From JAKQHY01 sp034429475 (GTDB lineage Bacteria > Chloroflexota > Anaerolineae > B4-G1 > SLSP01): a DNA stretch of 40,139 nt. Each line of letters starts with the position of its first letter. Position 1 is the stretch's first letter. The notes under the pieces were generated by a model. It searched no databases and had not been told where the DNA came from. It worked only from the letters and a program-made list of their open reading frames with translations. Made by a program: the position numbers and the translations under genes. Positions 1-7,460 of the stretch are shown here, piece after piece. The stretch is from the NCBI GenBank assembly GCA_034429475.1, contig DAOUGD010000302.1, positions 1 through 40,139 of the forward strand. Reading direction: 5' to 3'.

Positions 1-2
1 TC

Positions 3-252
3 GCCAATGCGCTTCTTGGCGAAGATGACCCGAAACGGTTGTCCTGGATGATGCAGCGCACCCGCCAGTTACTTTCGGGCGAAACTGAGAGGCTCATTGC
101 CGAATTCCGCGCACTCATTGCTTTGCCCACCACTGCGGCGACACAACGAGCACAATTAGAGAAAACGGCTAACTACTTCGAGCGCAATCTTGCCTAAATG
201 GATTATGCGACTTACTTGGCTCGTGGTTGGCCCATTGCCTCCGGCGTCACGT
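3..252 (+). pseudogene. Transposase C-terminal remnant (ISKra4-like) with in-frame stop
   Basis: An open frame enters from the left edge and ends at TAA 195-197. The same frame continues directly after that stop as MDYATYLARGWPIASGV (198-248), the conserved C-terminal block that I recognise from ISKra4-type transposases (GWPIASGV is normally followed by EGACRHLV). The upstream residues LEKTANYFERNLA fit the helix before this block. The stop is therefore most simply a single-base change of a Lys codon inside a once continuous gene. Homology ends at about 245-252, exactly where the minus-strand mogA fragment begins, so the transposase lost its C-terminus at the same junction. The family name is from memory of the motif; that this is a broken transposase is fairly secure. 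Confidence 0.6.
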
Positions 253-487
253 CGCGCGGCGAGAAACCGGTGCCGCCGGTGGTCAAAATCAGATCAATCC
301 CTGCCTGGCTCCATGTGCGCAGTTGATCCGCAATCAGCGGGCGCTCGTCCGGTACGATGGCTTGCGCCGCCACCTCCGCCTCCCAATGCTCGCGCACCCA
401 TTCGGCGATAAATGGCCCGGTGCGATCCTGCTCCTTTCCCCGCGAACAGCGGTCACTGACGGTAAGAATGGCAATGGTAAAAGTCAT
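212..487 (-). pseudogene. mogA: mogA/moaB truncated 5' fragment (molybdopterin adenylyltransferase)
   Basis: The fragment begins MTFTIAILTVSDRCSRG and reaches LILTTGGTGFSPRDVTPEA, both hallmarks of MogA/MoaB. The second is the nucleotide- and MPT-binding GGTG loop. An intact MogA continues for roughly 70-100 more residues; here, after VTPEA, the frame runs into the antisense of the transposase remnant and stops at 212. The ATG at 485-487 has a GGATC-like ribosome site and is preferred over the longer frame starting at 532. MogA adenylylates molybdopterin before MoeA inserts the metal, and it would have been the last gene of the Moco operon. The protein as left is probably inactive, so either a second copy exists elsewhere or the MogA step is missing. 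Confidence 0.8.
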
Positions 488-490
488 TGT
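434..490. repeat. Direct repeat, mogA-proximal copy (pair with 1718-1774)
   Basis: The 5' end of mogA occurs twice in the same orientation, here and at 1718-1774. The stretch around GGTCACTGACGGTAAGAATG is identical and a few single-base differences lie to its left. The other copy lacks three bases that remove the ATG start. The two copies bracket the lipoprotein gene, so they look like the scars of an insertion or duplication event. Confidence 0.85.
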
Positions 491-559
491 TGATCCTTTT
501 TGGTCAAGGGTTTGCAAATAGGAATCTGGCAATCTTCAAAGTGAGCTTGCTATGTTAAT

Positions 560-1708
560 TCACTCATCTTGAGTCACCAACGGTCGAAGTATTTGATCCT
601 GCAAGTTGAGGATATAGATGTGTTCCACAGTATCTTCCCAGAAATCTACATCCTCTATTGTAATCGCCGCGAACTTTTCGCTGTCCGGTGCCCATGTCCG
701 CGGCTGTAAGGCAATGTCTTGATGAAGTGAACTATTTTCGGTCAGATTAGACACCTCACCTGTTTGAATATCCAGCATTTGGATCGTGTTGGCCTGCTCG
801 TAATGATAGAGCATATAACGCTCGTTCGGGGCTACCAATGGCATAGTGATGTCCTCTCTTACAGGTGAGAGTTCTCGATTTTGTGTGCCATCGGCGATAT
901 CAACACGGAACAGGGTTTTATTGGCATACCAGACATGCCCACCGTTTGCCACCGTCATGTACCAGTATGGATAGGGACGTTCCGGTGCGTAGACGAGCCG
1001 GTCGCCCGTGCCATCTGCGTTCAGTATTCTGATCTCCGGAGCAGCAGGTATGTCTACCTCACACCAGGACGATGTGTTGTCTGTTGATAGATAAACAACC
1101 TGAGTTCCCTCTATAATCCATTCAGGTGAAAAATCATGAGTTCTGCGGCCTGAAGTCAAATTTTTGAGTGAACCACTTTCGATTTCCAGACTGTACACAT
1201 CAAGATCTTCGAGATCGTGACAGGCCGAAAATAACAAGCGATCACTCGTGGGTGACCACACAAGCCCTTGCTCTGGAAGCAAGAATGCCGAGCTGATCTC
1301 CAACAACCTTTCTGACTCTTTCCCTGTTGGCGTCGTAAGATAAATGCCATCTAAACGCACATAAGCAATGTGATTGCCGTCCGGCGACCAGCTCGGTCGC
1401 CAATCTCCCCCAGAGTCGGTAATCAAGCGTGACTCTACGCCGCTGCCGGCCTTGCTGATACAGAGATCTGCGGCTTCAGGTTTGTAGAATGTCAGGTCCG
1501 CATTGGGTTCAGCCAGCCGGTCTATAAACCCGCTGGCGTAAACGGGACCTTTGCGGTAGCACTCATACACCACTTGTTGGCTATCTGGCGACCAACTAGG
1601 CCAGGCTTCTTCGTCGGGGGGTGGTTTCGTACAGCAACAGAGCAACCAGGTAACTATCATTCCTGCGAGTACTGAAACCCATCGTCTCCGCAATCTATTT
1701 CTATTCAT
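560..1708 (-). CDS. Lipoprotein with TolB-like (PD40) beta-propeller repeats
   Basis: A 382-residue protein starts MNRNRLRRRWVSVLAG with a positively charged head, a hydrophobic stretch and CCC at about residues 25-27, a plausible lipobox, so it should be anchored outside the membrane. The body has PD40/WD40-like repeats: PSWSPDSQQVVYE, PSWSPDGNHIAYV, LVWSPTSDRLLFS, SPEWIIEGTQVVY and TWAPDSEKFAAI. These form a TolB-type propeller, which usually binds protein or sugar ligands and is not an enzyme. The frame stays open upstream to a TTG at 1786, but those 26 residues (FTIAILTVSD) are a decayed mogA start, so ATG 1708 is chosen. The gene interrupts the Moco operon between moeA and mogA and has no obvious Moco role. 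It looks like a cassette that landed there. Confidence 0.75.
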   Translation of the reverse strand: MNRNRLRRRWVSVLAGMIVTWLLCCCTKPPPDEEAWPSWSPDSQQVVYECYRKGPVYASGFIDRLAEPNADLTFYKPEAADLCISKAGSGVESRLITDSGGDWRPSWSPDGNHIAYVRLDGIYLTTPTGKESERLLEISSAFLLPEQGLVWSPTSDRLLFSACHDLEDLDVYSLEIESGSLKNLTSGRRTHDFSPEWIIEGTQVVYLSTDNTSSWCEVDIPAAPEIRILNADGTGDRLVYAPERPYPYWYMTVANGGHVWYANKTLFRVDIADGTQNRELSPVREDITMPLVAPNERYMLYHYEQANTIQMLDIQTGEVSNLTENSSLHQDIALQPRTWAPDSEKFAAITIEDVDFWEDTVEHIYILNLQDQILRPLVTQDE

Positions 1709-1717
1709 CTTTTGCTT

Positions 1718-1774
1718 CTTGCCCCACGAACAGAGGTCACTGACGGTAAGAATGGCAATGGTAAAAATTGTCTT
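1718..1774. repeat. Direct repeat, moeA-proximal copy of the mogA 5' end
   Basis: On the minus strand this reads ACCATTGCCATTCTTACCGT and then matches the first 20 or so mogA codons, as at 434-490. A three-base deletion turns the ATG region into ATTTTT, so this copy cannot start MogA. It lies directly after the moeA stop, which is where mogA would originally have begun. Confidence 0.85.
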
Positions 1775-1782
1775 GGTTCCTC

Positions 1783-3033
1783 TCAATCCAGCCGTATTAC
1801 CCCAACCTGTGCCCCAGCCGGCGCGCTATCCCACGTCTCCGGGATGATCGCCAGCCCGTTGGCCTTGACCATCGAGGTGAGGATGCCCGATCCCTGTTCG
1901 CCGGTCAAATGGGCGCGGTAGCCGCCGTCGGCCCATTTCACATGCACCCGCACGTAGTGGCGACGGTCGTCTTTGGATTCCAGCGGGTCGGCCAGCGTCG
2001 CTGTGAGGGTGGGCTGGGATAGGTCGGCGAGGCCGAGCATTTTGCCGATGGCCGGGCGGGCGAAAATCTCGAAGGAGACCATCACCGAGACGGGGTTGCC
2101 CGGCATACCGAGCATCGGCACGACACGTCCCTCCGCCGTTTGGAGCGCGCCGAAGGCCAGCGGCTTGCCCGGCTTCATCCGCACCCGCCAGAAAGTCATC
2201 GCGCCCTCGGCAGCGAGCACCGTCTTCACCACGTCGAAGTCGCCCACCGAGACGCCGCCGGACGTGAGGAACATATCCACACCCTGCGCCAGCCCCGCGC
2301 GGATTTTGGCGACCAGATCGTCCTGGGTGTCGCGCGCGATGCCGAGCATGATGGGCGTGCCGCCGTATTTGAGCACCTGCGCCGCGTTGGAGTAGCCGTT
2401 GGAATTGCGGATTTTGCCGGGGAGCAGCGGCTCGTCCACGTCGGCCAATTCGTCGCCGGTCGCCAGGATGGCGACACGCGGGCGGCGGGTCACGCTCACC
2501 TGCCCCACGCCCAACGACGCCAGCATTCCCACTTCTTGCGGGCGAATCCACACCCCCTTGCTCAGAATCAGGTCGCCCTGCCGCACATCTTCTCCGGCGT
2601 ACCGGACGTTCCGCCCCACCGGGACTGCCGAGAATAGGTCTACCCACTCGCCTTCCTGTCGCGTCTCCTCGAATTGAATCACGGCGTCGGCTCCGGGGGG
2701 AAGCGGCGCGCCGGTCATAATGCGGATAGCCGTCCCCGGCGTCACCGTCTTGGCGGCCTGATAGCCGGCGGCCAAATTCTCGATCACGCGCAGCCGCACC
2801 GGCGAGTCGGGCGCAGCGCCCTGCGTGTCGGCGGCGATCACGGCGTAGCCATCCATCGCCGAATTGGCGTGCGGCGGGATGTCCCCATCGGCATATACGT
2901 CCTCGGCTAGCACGCGCCCCAGCGATTCCAGCAGCGGCGCGCGCTCCGCTTCCAGCGGATGGAACGCCGCCAGCACCCGCTCCAACGCTTCTTCAACGCT
3001 CAACATGGGATATAGGTTGTGTTTGGGTTTCAT
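1783..3033 (-). CDS. moeA: Molybdopterin molybdenumtransferase MoeA
   Basis: This is a 416-residue protein of normal MoeA length. MoeA releases AMP from adenylyl-molybdopterin and inserts molybdate to complete Moco in the cytoplasm. Visible family marks are PPHANSAMDGYAV near residues 53-65, TGAPLPPGADAVIQFE near 107-122, ILATGDEL near 190, the MogA-like loop LTSGGVSVGDFD near 256-267, and MLGMPGNPVSV near 309-319. A C-terminal domain follows. The chosen ATG gives a slightly long N-terminus; an internal start at MLSVEEALERV is possible. It lies between moaE and the interrupted mogA, with hairpin repeats upstream. Its stop at 1783-1785 touches the vestigial mogA copy. Nothing in it looks damaged. 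Confidence 0.95.
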   Translation of the reverse strand: MKPKHNLYPMLSVEEALERVLAAFHPLEAERAPLLESLGRVLAEDVYADGDIPPHANSAMDGYAVIAADTQGAAPDSPVRLRVIENLAAGYQAAKTVTPGTAIRIMTGAPLPPGADAVIQFEETRQEGEWVDLFSAVPVGRNVRYAGEDVRQGDLILSKGVWIRPQEVGMLASLGVGQVSVTRRPRVAILATGDELADVDEPLLPGKIRNSNGYSNAAQVLKYGGTPIMLGIARDTQDDLVAKIRAGLAQGVDMFLTSGGVSVGDFDVVKTVLAAEGAMTFWRVRMKPGKPLAFGALQTAEGRVVPMLGMPGNPVSVMVSFEIFARPAIGKMLGLADLSQPTLTATLADPLESKDDRRHYVRVHVKWADGGYRAHLTGEQGSGILTSMVKANGLAIIPETWDSAPAGAQVGVIRLD

Positions 3034-3065
3034 GTTTTACTCGTTTTAAAGATTCAAGATAGGAA

Positions 3066-3126
3066 ACGTAGTCCGTAGTGCGTATTCCGTATTCCGTTTT
3101 TACGCACTACGGACTACGGACTACGT
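3066..3126. repeat. Intergenic palindrome built from ACGTAGTCCGTAGTGCG
   Basis: The left arm, 3066-3082, is matched by a right arm ending at 3126 that repeats ACGGACTACGGACTACGT. The element forms a strong hairpin between moaE and moeA and supplies the last two codons and stop of moaE. It could attenuate or stabilise the message. Confidence 0.8.
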
Positions 3127-3555
3127 TAATGTACCTTGTTCGCTTCTCCACTCTGCCCCATCAGCCCACACCTCTTTTTTCCAGATGGGCGCGATTTCCT
3201 TGATACGGTCAATGGCGTAGTGCAGCGCGTCGAACATCTGCTGGCGGTGGGCCGCCGACAACGCAATCACCACCGCCGTTTCGCCCACGTCCAGCCGACC
3301 GACGCGGTGGACGATGGCGGTCTGCAAAACGTCGGGCCAGCGCGCCTGTATTTCCGCGCCGATTTGGGCGAGCACTTGTTCCGCCATTTCGGGGTAGGCT
3401 TCGTAGTCCAGGTACAGTGTCTCTCGCCCGTCCGTATTGCCGCGCACCACGCCCACAAACGTGACCACGGCGCCAATCGCCGGGTCGGCCAGCCGCGCAA
3501 TCACCTCATCCGCCGAAATGGACTGTTCTGTGATTTCAAATAATTTAGCGTTCAT
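3121..3555 (-). CDS. moaE: Molybdopterin synthase catalytic subunit MoaE
   Basis: A 144-residue protein of standard MoaE length. MoaE binds cPMP and, with thiocarboxylated MoaD, makes molybdopterin. Diagnostic stretches are GAVVTFVGVVRGNTDGR near residues 28-44, IVHRVGRLDVGE near 101-112, and IKEIAPIWKKEVW near 128-140, which carries the active-site lysines. It follows moaD by 16 bp, consistent with translation as a pair from one message. The last codons (LT, stop) are encoded inside a palindromic repeat, so that element inserted at or extended into the gene end without harm. Confidence 0.95.
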   Translation of the reverse strand: MNAKLFEITEQSISADEVIARLADPAIGAVVTFVGVVRGNTDGRETLYLDYEAYPEMAEQVLAQIGAEIQARWPDVLQTAIVHRVGRLDVGETAVVIALSAAHRQQMFDALHYAIDRIKEIAPIWKKEVWADGAEWRSEQGTLT

Positions 3556-3571
3556 CTTCCAAAATCCAAAA

Positions 3572-3811
3572 TCAACCGCCGCCCACCGGCGGGATATAGG
3601 CCACTTCGTCGCCAGTGTGCAGCGCCGTGTTCACCTCGGCGTATTTGGCGTTGACGGCAAAGCGCAGCGCCAGCGTCGCCAGCCTGGGATGCGTCCGAAA
3701 GAGGTCGTCGTTAACCGTCTGCACCGTCGCTCCATCGGGAAAGTCCACCTCCAACTGGCTGGCCCCCACTATTTCCCGCGCCAACGCGAAAAACCGCACT
3801 TTAAGCCTCAT
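3572..3811 (-). CDS. moaD: Molybdopterin synthase sulfur carrier MoaD
   Basis: This 79-residue ubiquitin-like protein ends in PPVGGG, the Gly-Gly tail that is adenylated and thiocarboxylated to donate sulfur to MoaE. The start MRLKVRFFALAREIVG and the segment GDEVAYIPPVGGG are typical. An AAAGGAGC ribosome site lies about 6 bases upstream of the ATG. No MoeB-type activating enzyme is visible in this window, so that function must be encoded elsewhere. Confidence 0.95.
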   Translation of the reverse strand: MRLKVRFFALAREIVGASQLEVDFPDGATVQTVNDDLFRTHPRLATLALRFAVNAKYAEVNTALHTGDEVAYIPPVGGG

Positions 3812-3825
3812 CTTGCTCCTTTAAA

Positions 3826-3889
3826 AACATGGATAGACAGGATGCTCAGGTTATATTCTAAAATCCTGTCTATCCTGTATATCCATGTT
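3826..3889. repeat. Intergenic palindrome of ATCCTGTCT units
   Basis: AACATGGATAGACAGGAT on the left faces ATCCTGTCTATCCTGTATAT and CCATGTT on the right. The hairpin separates moaC from moaD. Confidence 0.75.
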
Positions 3890-3893
3890 GAAT

Positions 3894-4376
3894 CTATTTT
3901 TCATCCGTTGAGAAATCCCCGCTTTTGCCGCCGGTTTTGCTTACCAGGCGGATGGCGTTGATCCGCAGCGTTTTCTCGACCGCTTTTGCCATATCGTAAA
4001 TCGTCAACGCGGCGACGCTGACGGCGGTGAGCGCCTCCATTTCCACGCCGGTCTTGCCGCGCGTGCGCACCGTTGCGGTGATTTCGATGCACGAAGCCGC
4101 GGCGTTGATCTCGCAGGCGACCTCTACCTGGGTCAGCATCAGCGGATGACACAGCGGGATCAGGTCGGACGTGCGCTTGGCGGCCATGATACCCGCGAGC
4201 CGCGCCACCGTCAACGCGTCGCCTTTAGGGAGACCCTGCTCCGCGATCAGCCGCAGCGTCTCCGGGCGCATCTGCACCTCGCCTTTGGCGATGGCGACCC
4301 GCTCTGTGTCCGGCTTGTCGCCCACGTCCACCATCCGCGCGCGGCCTTCTTCATCAATGTGCGACAACTCGTTCAT
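3894..4376 (-). CDS. moaC: Cyclic pyranopterin monophosphate synthase MoaC
   Basis: A 160-residue protein of usual MoaC length that converts the MoaA product 3',8-cH2GTP to cPMP. Motifs seen are HIDEEGRARMVDVGDK near the start, SDLIPLCHPLML near residues 70-81, and KTGVEMEALTAVSVAALTIY near 108-127, which holds the active-site region and dimer interface. An in-frame TTG at 4391 would add five residues, but GGAGAG sits 8 bases before the ATG at 4376, so that start is used. It lies directly downstream of moaA, separated by a palindromic repeat. Confidence 0.95.
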   Translation of the reverse strand: MNELSHIDEEGRARMVDVGDKPDTERVAIAKGEVQMRPETLRLIAEQGLPKGDALTVARLAGIMAAKRTSDLIPLCHPLMLTQVEVACEINAAASCIEITATVRTRGKTGVEMEALTAVSVAALTIYDMAKAVEKTLRINAIRLVSKTGGKSGDFSTDEK

Positions 4377-4397
4377 GCTGTTTCTCTCCAAAATTGT

Positions 4398-4462
4398 CTC
4401 AACGGATTTAACGGATTCAACGGAGGGATTTATCCGTTAAAATCCGTTGAATTCGTTGAGAG
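4398..4462. repeat. Intergenic palindrome of AACGGATTT / AAATCCGTT units
   Basis: TCTCAACGGATTTAACGGAT on the left is mirrored by ATCCGTTAAAATCCGTTGAA and TTCGTTGAGA on the right. The same word family recurs at 6618-6678, 34460-34490 and 38692-38753. Confidence 0.85.
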
Positions 4463-4463
4463 A

Positions 4464-5462
4464 TTATCCGCCGATTTGCGACATGGCACGGGCGGCGGCG
4501 CCGTTGCCTTCGGCCAGGTGATGACGCTCCGGCTTGAGGGTGATGGCTTGCTGCACCAGCGCCTTGATTTCGGTGGTTCCCGCCCCCTGACGCAGCGGCG
4601 TGCGCAGGTCAATCTCGAAATCGGAGAGCAGGCACGGGCGGAGCTGCCCGTCGGCGGTGAGGCGCAGGCGGTTGCAGTGCTGGCAAAAGTGCTCGCTGAT
4701 GGGGGTGATGAAGCCCACCGTACCGCTCGCGCCCGGCAGGCGGTAATAACGCGCCGGTCCGCCGCCAACGTCCACCGAGGCCGGTTCCAGCGGCCCCAGC
4801 GTGGCTTCGATGGTCGCCCGGATTTCCGCCGCCATCACGCCCTGCGCCGTGCTCTCTCCGGTGAGGTCGCCGCCCGACTCGCCCACCGGCATCCATTCGA
4901 TGAAGCGCACCTGCCAGCCGTCGCTGATGGTCTTGCGCGCCATGTCCACGACCTCGTCGTCGTTCACGCCGCGCATCACCACCATGTTGAGCTTGACCGG
5001 CTCCAGCCCCACGCGGTGCGCCGCCTCGATGCCCGCCAGCGCGTCCTCCAGCCGCCCGCGCCGCGTGATCGCCGTGAAGCGGTCAGGGCGCAGCGTATCC
5101 AGGCTGATGTTGACGCGCTTCAGCCCGGCGTCCTTGAGTTCTTGCGCATGGCGTGCCAGCAGCGTGCCGTTGGTTGTCATCGAGAGATCGTCAATGCCGG
5201 GGATGGCCGCCAGTCGCCGCACCAGGTCGCTCAGGCCCAGACGGGCCAGCGGCTCGCCGCCGGTCAGCCGGACTTTGTGGATGCCCAGTTCGGCGGCGGC
5301 GCGGACGATGATTTCGATTTCCTCGTAGCGCAGGATGGCGTCGTGCGGGCATTGGGGGACGCCTTCCGGCGGCATACAGTACACGCAGCGCAGGTTGCAG
5401 CGGTCGGTGACGGAGACGCGCAGGTATTCGATGGGACGTAGAAAAGAATCCAGGTGGGTCAT
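4464..5462 (-). CDS. moaA: GTP 3',8-cyclase MoaA (radical SAM)
   Basis: A 332-residue radical SAM enzyme that starts Moco synthesis from GTP. The N-terminal cluster motif is CNLRCVYC near residues 25-32, with the SAM-binding TGGEPLAR near 74-81. The C-terminal cluster has CQHC then RPCL (Cys-x2-Cys-x13-Cys) near 267-285. The chain ends in SQIGG, the Gly-Gly tail needed in MoaA. The frame is open upstream to 5711, but that part lies antisense-free inside the preceding S-component gene and is unlike MoaA. The ATG at 5462 overlaps the S-component stop as ATGA, a 4-base coupling that ties translation of the two genes. Confidence 0.96.
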   Translation of the reverse strand: MTHLDSFLRPIEYLRVSVTDRCNLRCVYCMPPEGVPQCPHDAILRYEEIEIIVRAAAELGIHKVRLTGGEPLARLGLSDLVRRLAAIPGIDDLSMTTNGTLLARHAQELKDAGLKRVNISLDTLRPDRFTAITRRGRLEDALAGIEAAHRVGLEPVKLNMVVMRGVNDDEVVDMARKTISDGWQVRFIEWMPVGESGGDLTGESTAQGVMAAEIRATIEATLGPLEPASVDVGGGPARYYRLPGASGTVGFITPISEHFCQHCNRLRLTADGQLRPCLLSDFEIDLRTPLRQGAGTTEIKALVQQAITLKPERHHLAEGNGAAARAMSQIGG

Positions 5463-6004
5463 CGTTTCTCCATCAGGTAAGCGAAAAATCCGGCTTTGCG
5501 CAGCGCGCGCAGCGTCAACGCGCCCAGCAGCCCGCCCAGCGCGCCCCAGATGACGTAGCTCGTCACCGACCACGCCAGTCCAAGCGCCACAAAGCCTATC
5601 GGCACGCCGGTCACGATGCCGAACACCCATTTGACCAGGAATTTGGCGAGGTGTCCCAGCGCGCCCGCCAGGATGGCGACGATCAGGTTTTCGGGATCGC
5701 GCAGCAGCCACAGCATCAAGTCCACGCCGACGCCGAGGGCGGTGTAGGAGATGAACGTGTCGAGCGCGCCGAAGTCGCCCAGGCCCAGGAAAGCCGCCAG
5801 GATGCCCGACGAAAGCCCCACCAGGGTCGCCGCGCCGCGCTTGGGGACGATCCCGGCAGCGGTGATCACAATCGCTACCCAGAAGAGGCCGGAATGTCCC
5901 GGCATTTGCAGGGGCAGCCGCAGGGCGATTTTCGCCGCCACCACCAGGGCGGAAAACAGCGTCAACAAAATCAGCTCAAACGTTGTGAAGTAAGACTTCT
6001 TCAC
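5459..6004 (-). CDS. ECF transporter S component (substrate unknown, Moco-linked)
   Basis: A 181-residue, very hydrophobic protein with about five to six predicted membrane helices and a basic N-terminus (MKKSYFTTFELILL), the size and layout of an energy-coupling factor S component. Other visible parts are LPLQMPGHSGLFWVAIV, GAATLVGLSSGILAAFLGLG and WSVTSYVIWGALGGLLGAL. The start is GTG at 6004 with AGGAG about 9 bases upstream. It overlaps moaA by 4 bases and lies in the same direction as an EcfT and a fused EcfA, so it is probably their substrate-binding partner. I cannot name the substrate; gene order suggests a molybdenum-related ligand, but a vitamin or pterin precursor is equally possible. 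Confidence 0.75.
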   Translation of the reverse strand: MKKSYFTTFELILLTLFSALVVAAKIALRLPLQMPGHSGLFWVAIVITAAGIVPKRGAATLVGLSSGILAAFLGLGDFGALDTFISYTALGVGVDLMLWLLRDPENLIVAILAGALGHLAKFLVKWVFGIVTGVPIGFVALGLAWSVTSYVIWGALGGLLGALTLRALRKAGFFAYLMEKR

Positions 6005-6031
6005 TGCGTAACTCTCCTACAGAAAAGATAT

Positions 6032-6094
6032 GTTTCACGCAAAGGCGCAAAGACGCAAAAATTTTTAATCCGTTGAATCCGTTAAATCCGTTGA
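6032..6094. repeat. Repeat words ACGCAAAGGCGCAAAGACGC and ATCCGTTGA
   Basis: Two intergenic word families lie next to each other between the S component and the SUOX-like gene. The CGCAAAGGCGCAAAG word also occurs near 10795, 15332 and 34410. There is no full dyad here. Confidence 0.65.
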
Positions 6095-6111
6095 GGTCAT
6101 TTCAGGTACAC

Positions 6112-6594
6112 TCACGGGATGACCTCAATCTTGTCCACGTCCTGTACCCATTCGTCGCGCACGTCCAGCCTTTCCAGGGTGGAAACCAGCTTGAGGGTGC
6201 TGCGCCCGGACAGGTCGAACATGACGTGGTTGGCCGGGTCATCCACCTCGGCCCAGGTCAGCGTCGCCGATTTGTTTCGGCTGCTGCTGCTCACGACGAT
6301 GCGCGTCTCCGGTTTGAGCTGCGCCGGCTTGAGGTACAGCAGCAGCACGTCGCGCAGCGCCCAGCCCTCCTGTGTCTTGCCTTCCTCGGCGTCCACAAAG
6401 CTGACCTGCGTGAGTTGCGCCTGATCAGCCTCGCGGAAACCGCCGATCAACCGCCCGTCCAGGTAGATCGGGATGCTGCCCGGTTCTAACGTCGCGGCGG
6501 ATTGGCGGCTCCGCCAGAATTCCACCCCAACGACGACGCCCACCACGACCAGCAAAATTCCAACCGCTACCAAAATACGAGTACGTTGTGACAT
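6112..6594 (-). CDS. Membrane-anchored protein resembling the SUOX molybdopterin-binding fold
   Basis: A 160-residue protein with one N-terminal helix (ILVAVGILLVVVGVVVGVEF, residues 6-25) followed by an exported domain. Within it, EGWALRDVLLLYL, IVVSSSSRNKSATLTWAEV, NHVMFDLSG, TLKLVS and WVQDVDKIEV follow the order of the sulfite-oxidase fold (a GVPLRDLL-like turn, a SRDGY-like strand, then an LRLVVP- and WVKWVxxIEV-like end). I see no cysteine that could ligate molybdenum, so it is more likely a binding or accessory protein than an enzyme. It lies between the S component and EcfT, so it may be an extracytoplasmic partner of that importer. The fold call is from motif order only. Confidence 0.55.
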   Translation of the reverse strand: MSQRTRILVAVGILLVVVGVVVGVEFWRSRQSAATLEPGSIPIYLDGRLIGGFREADQAQLTQVSFVDAEEGKTQEGWALRDVLLLYLKPAQLKPETRIVVSSSSRNKSATLTWAEVDDPANHVMFDLSGRSTLKLVSTLERLDVRDEWVQDVDKIEVIP

Positions 6595-6617
6595 AGTTTC
6601 ACTCCCTCAGAGAAAGC

Positions 6618-6678
6618 CTCAACGGATGGAACGGATTTAACGGAAAATTTATCCGTTTCATCCGTTAAATCCGTTGAG
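6618..6678. repeat. Intergenic palindrome of AACGGATTT / AAATCCGTT units
   Basis: CTCAACGGATGGAACGGATT faces ATCCGTTTCATCCGTTAAAT and CCGTTGAG. The hairpin sits between EcfT and the SUOX-like gene, same family as 4398-4462. Confidence 0.85.
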
Positions 6679-6694
6679 AAAAAAGTGCTTTTTC

Positions 6695-7441
6695 CTACCA
6701 CCGCCAGAATAACGCGACACAGACACCGGCAGCGACGATAATTAAGGCCCAATCCCGCCACGTCATCGCCAGTTGGCGGTAGGGACGCCGGGTGGGGGCT
6801 TCCAGGCCGCGGGCGCAGGCGGCCTCCGTCATCGCCCAGGCGCGGCGCGTGGTCAGCACGATGGCCGGCGCGATCAAAGCCACCAGGTCGCTGGTGTAGG
6901 CGACGAGAGCGCGCAGGTTGAAGGCGCGGCGTCCGCCTATCAGTGACGGGAGCGCGCCTCTCGTGGACTGCGCCTCGCGGATGGCCCGCCATTCTTCTTC
7001 CAGCAGCGCGACGCTCTGAAATGCCAGGCTGAGGCTGAAGGCGTAGCGATAAGGCACATACAGCTTTTCCAACGCCAGCCGCAGCTCACTGGGCGTGGTC
7101 ACGCCGGTGAACAGCGACAATACCCCGGTCAGCAGCAGCAGACGCAGGGTTACGATGACGGCCAGATAGACGTCCACGACTAAAACGTCCACCACGAACA
7201 GCATCACCAGCAGCCAGCGAAGCCGCCAAGCGTACCACGCGGCCTCCTTCAGCAGCCGCGCCCACGCCAGGAAAAGAACGTACCCGGCCATAAAAATCAG
7301 CAGCCGCTCCAACGGCAGCATCACCATGACCGAGGCGCACACGCTGAGCGCGAGCCGGGTGCGCGGGTCCACGCGCCGCAGCGGCGATGCCTCAACCAGG
7401 ACAACGCCCCGCCGGAGAGGCGACACACCCCATTTTAGCAT
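6695..7441 (-). CDS. ecfT: ECF transporter transmembrane component EcfT (CbiQ family)
   Basis: A 248-residue membrane protein with a hydrophobic N-terminal half (helices around residues 28-110) and two cytoplasmic coupling motifs, REAQSTRGA near 158-166 and EAACARGLEAP near 210-220. These match the paired Ala-Arg-Gly signatures through which EcfT contacts the ATPases. The last helix ends in ALFWRW. The ATG at 7441 has GAGGATAA upstream. It follows the ATPase gene by about 57 bp that hold a palindromic repeat. With the fused ATPase and the S component it completes an ECF importer inside the Moco island. Confidence 0.88.
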   Translation of the reverse strand: MLKWGVSPLRRGVVLVEASPLRRVDPRTRLALSVCASVMVMLPLERLLIFMAGYVLFLAWARLLKEAAWYAWRLRWLLVMLFVVDVLVVDVYLAVIVTLRLLLLTGVLSLFTGVTTPSELRLALEKLYVPYRYAFSLSLAFQSVALLEEEWRAIREAQSTRGALPSLIGGRRAFNLRALVAYTSDLVALIAPAIVLTTRRAWAMTEAACARGLEAPTRRPYRQLAMTWRDWALIIVAAGVCVALFWRW

Positions 7442-7460
7442 AGTTTATCCTCTATTTTTG

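Noticed and set aside
1709..1786. TTG start making a mogA-lipoprotein fusion of 408 residues
   Set aside because: The first 26 residues are a decayed mogA beginning with a lost ATG; the lipoprotein signal needs the later ATG.
4146..5441. Long plus-strand ORF of 431 residues
   Set aside because: It is a shadow of moaA and moaC: composition is Arg/His/Gln/Ala-rich and there is no domain.
5463..5711. N-terminal extension of moaA by 83 residues
   Set aside because: It lies in another frame of the S-component gene, has no MoaA homology, and the ATGA overlap gives a normal MoaA start.
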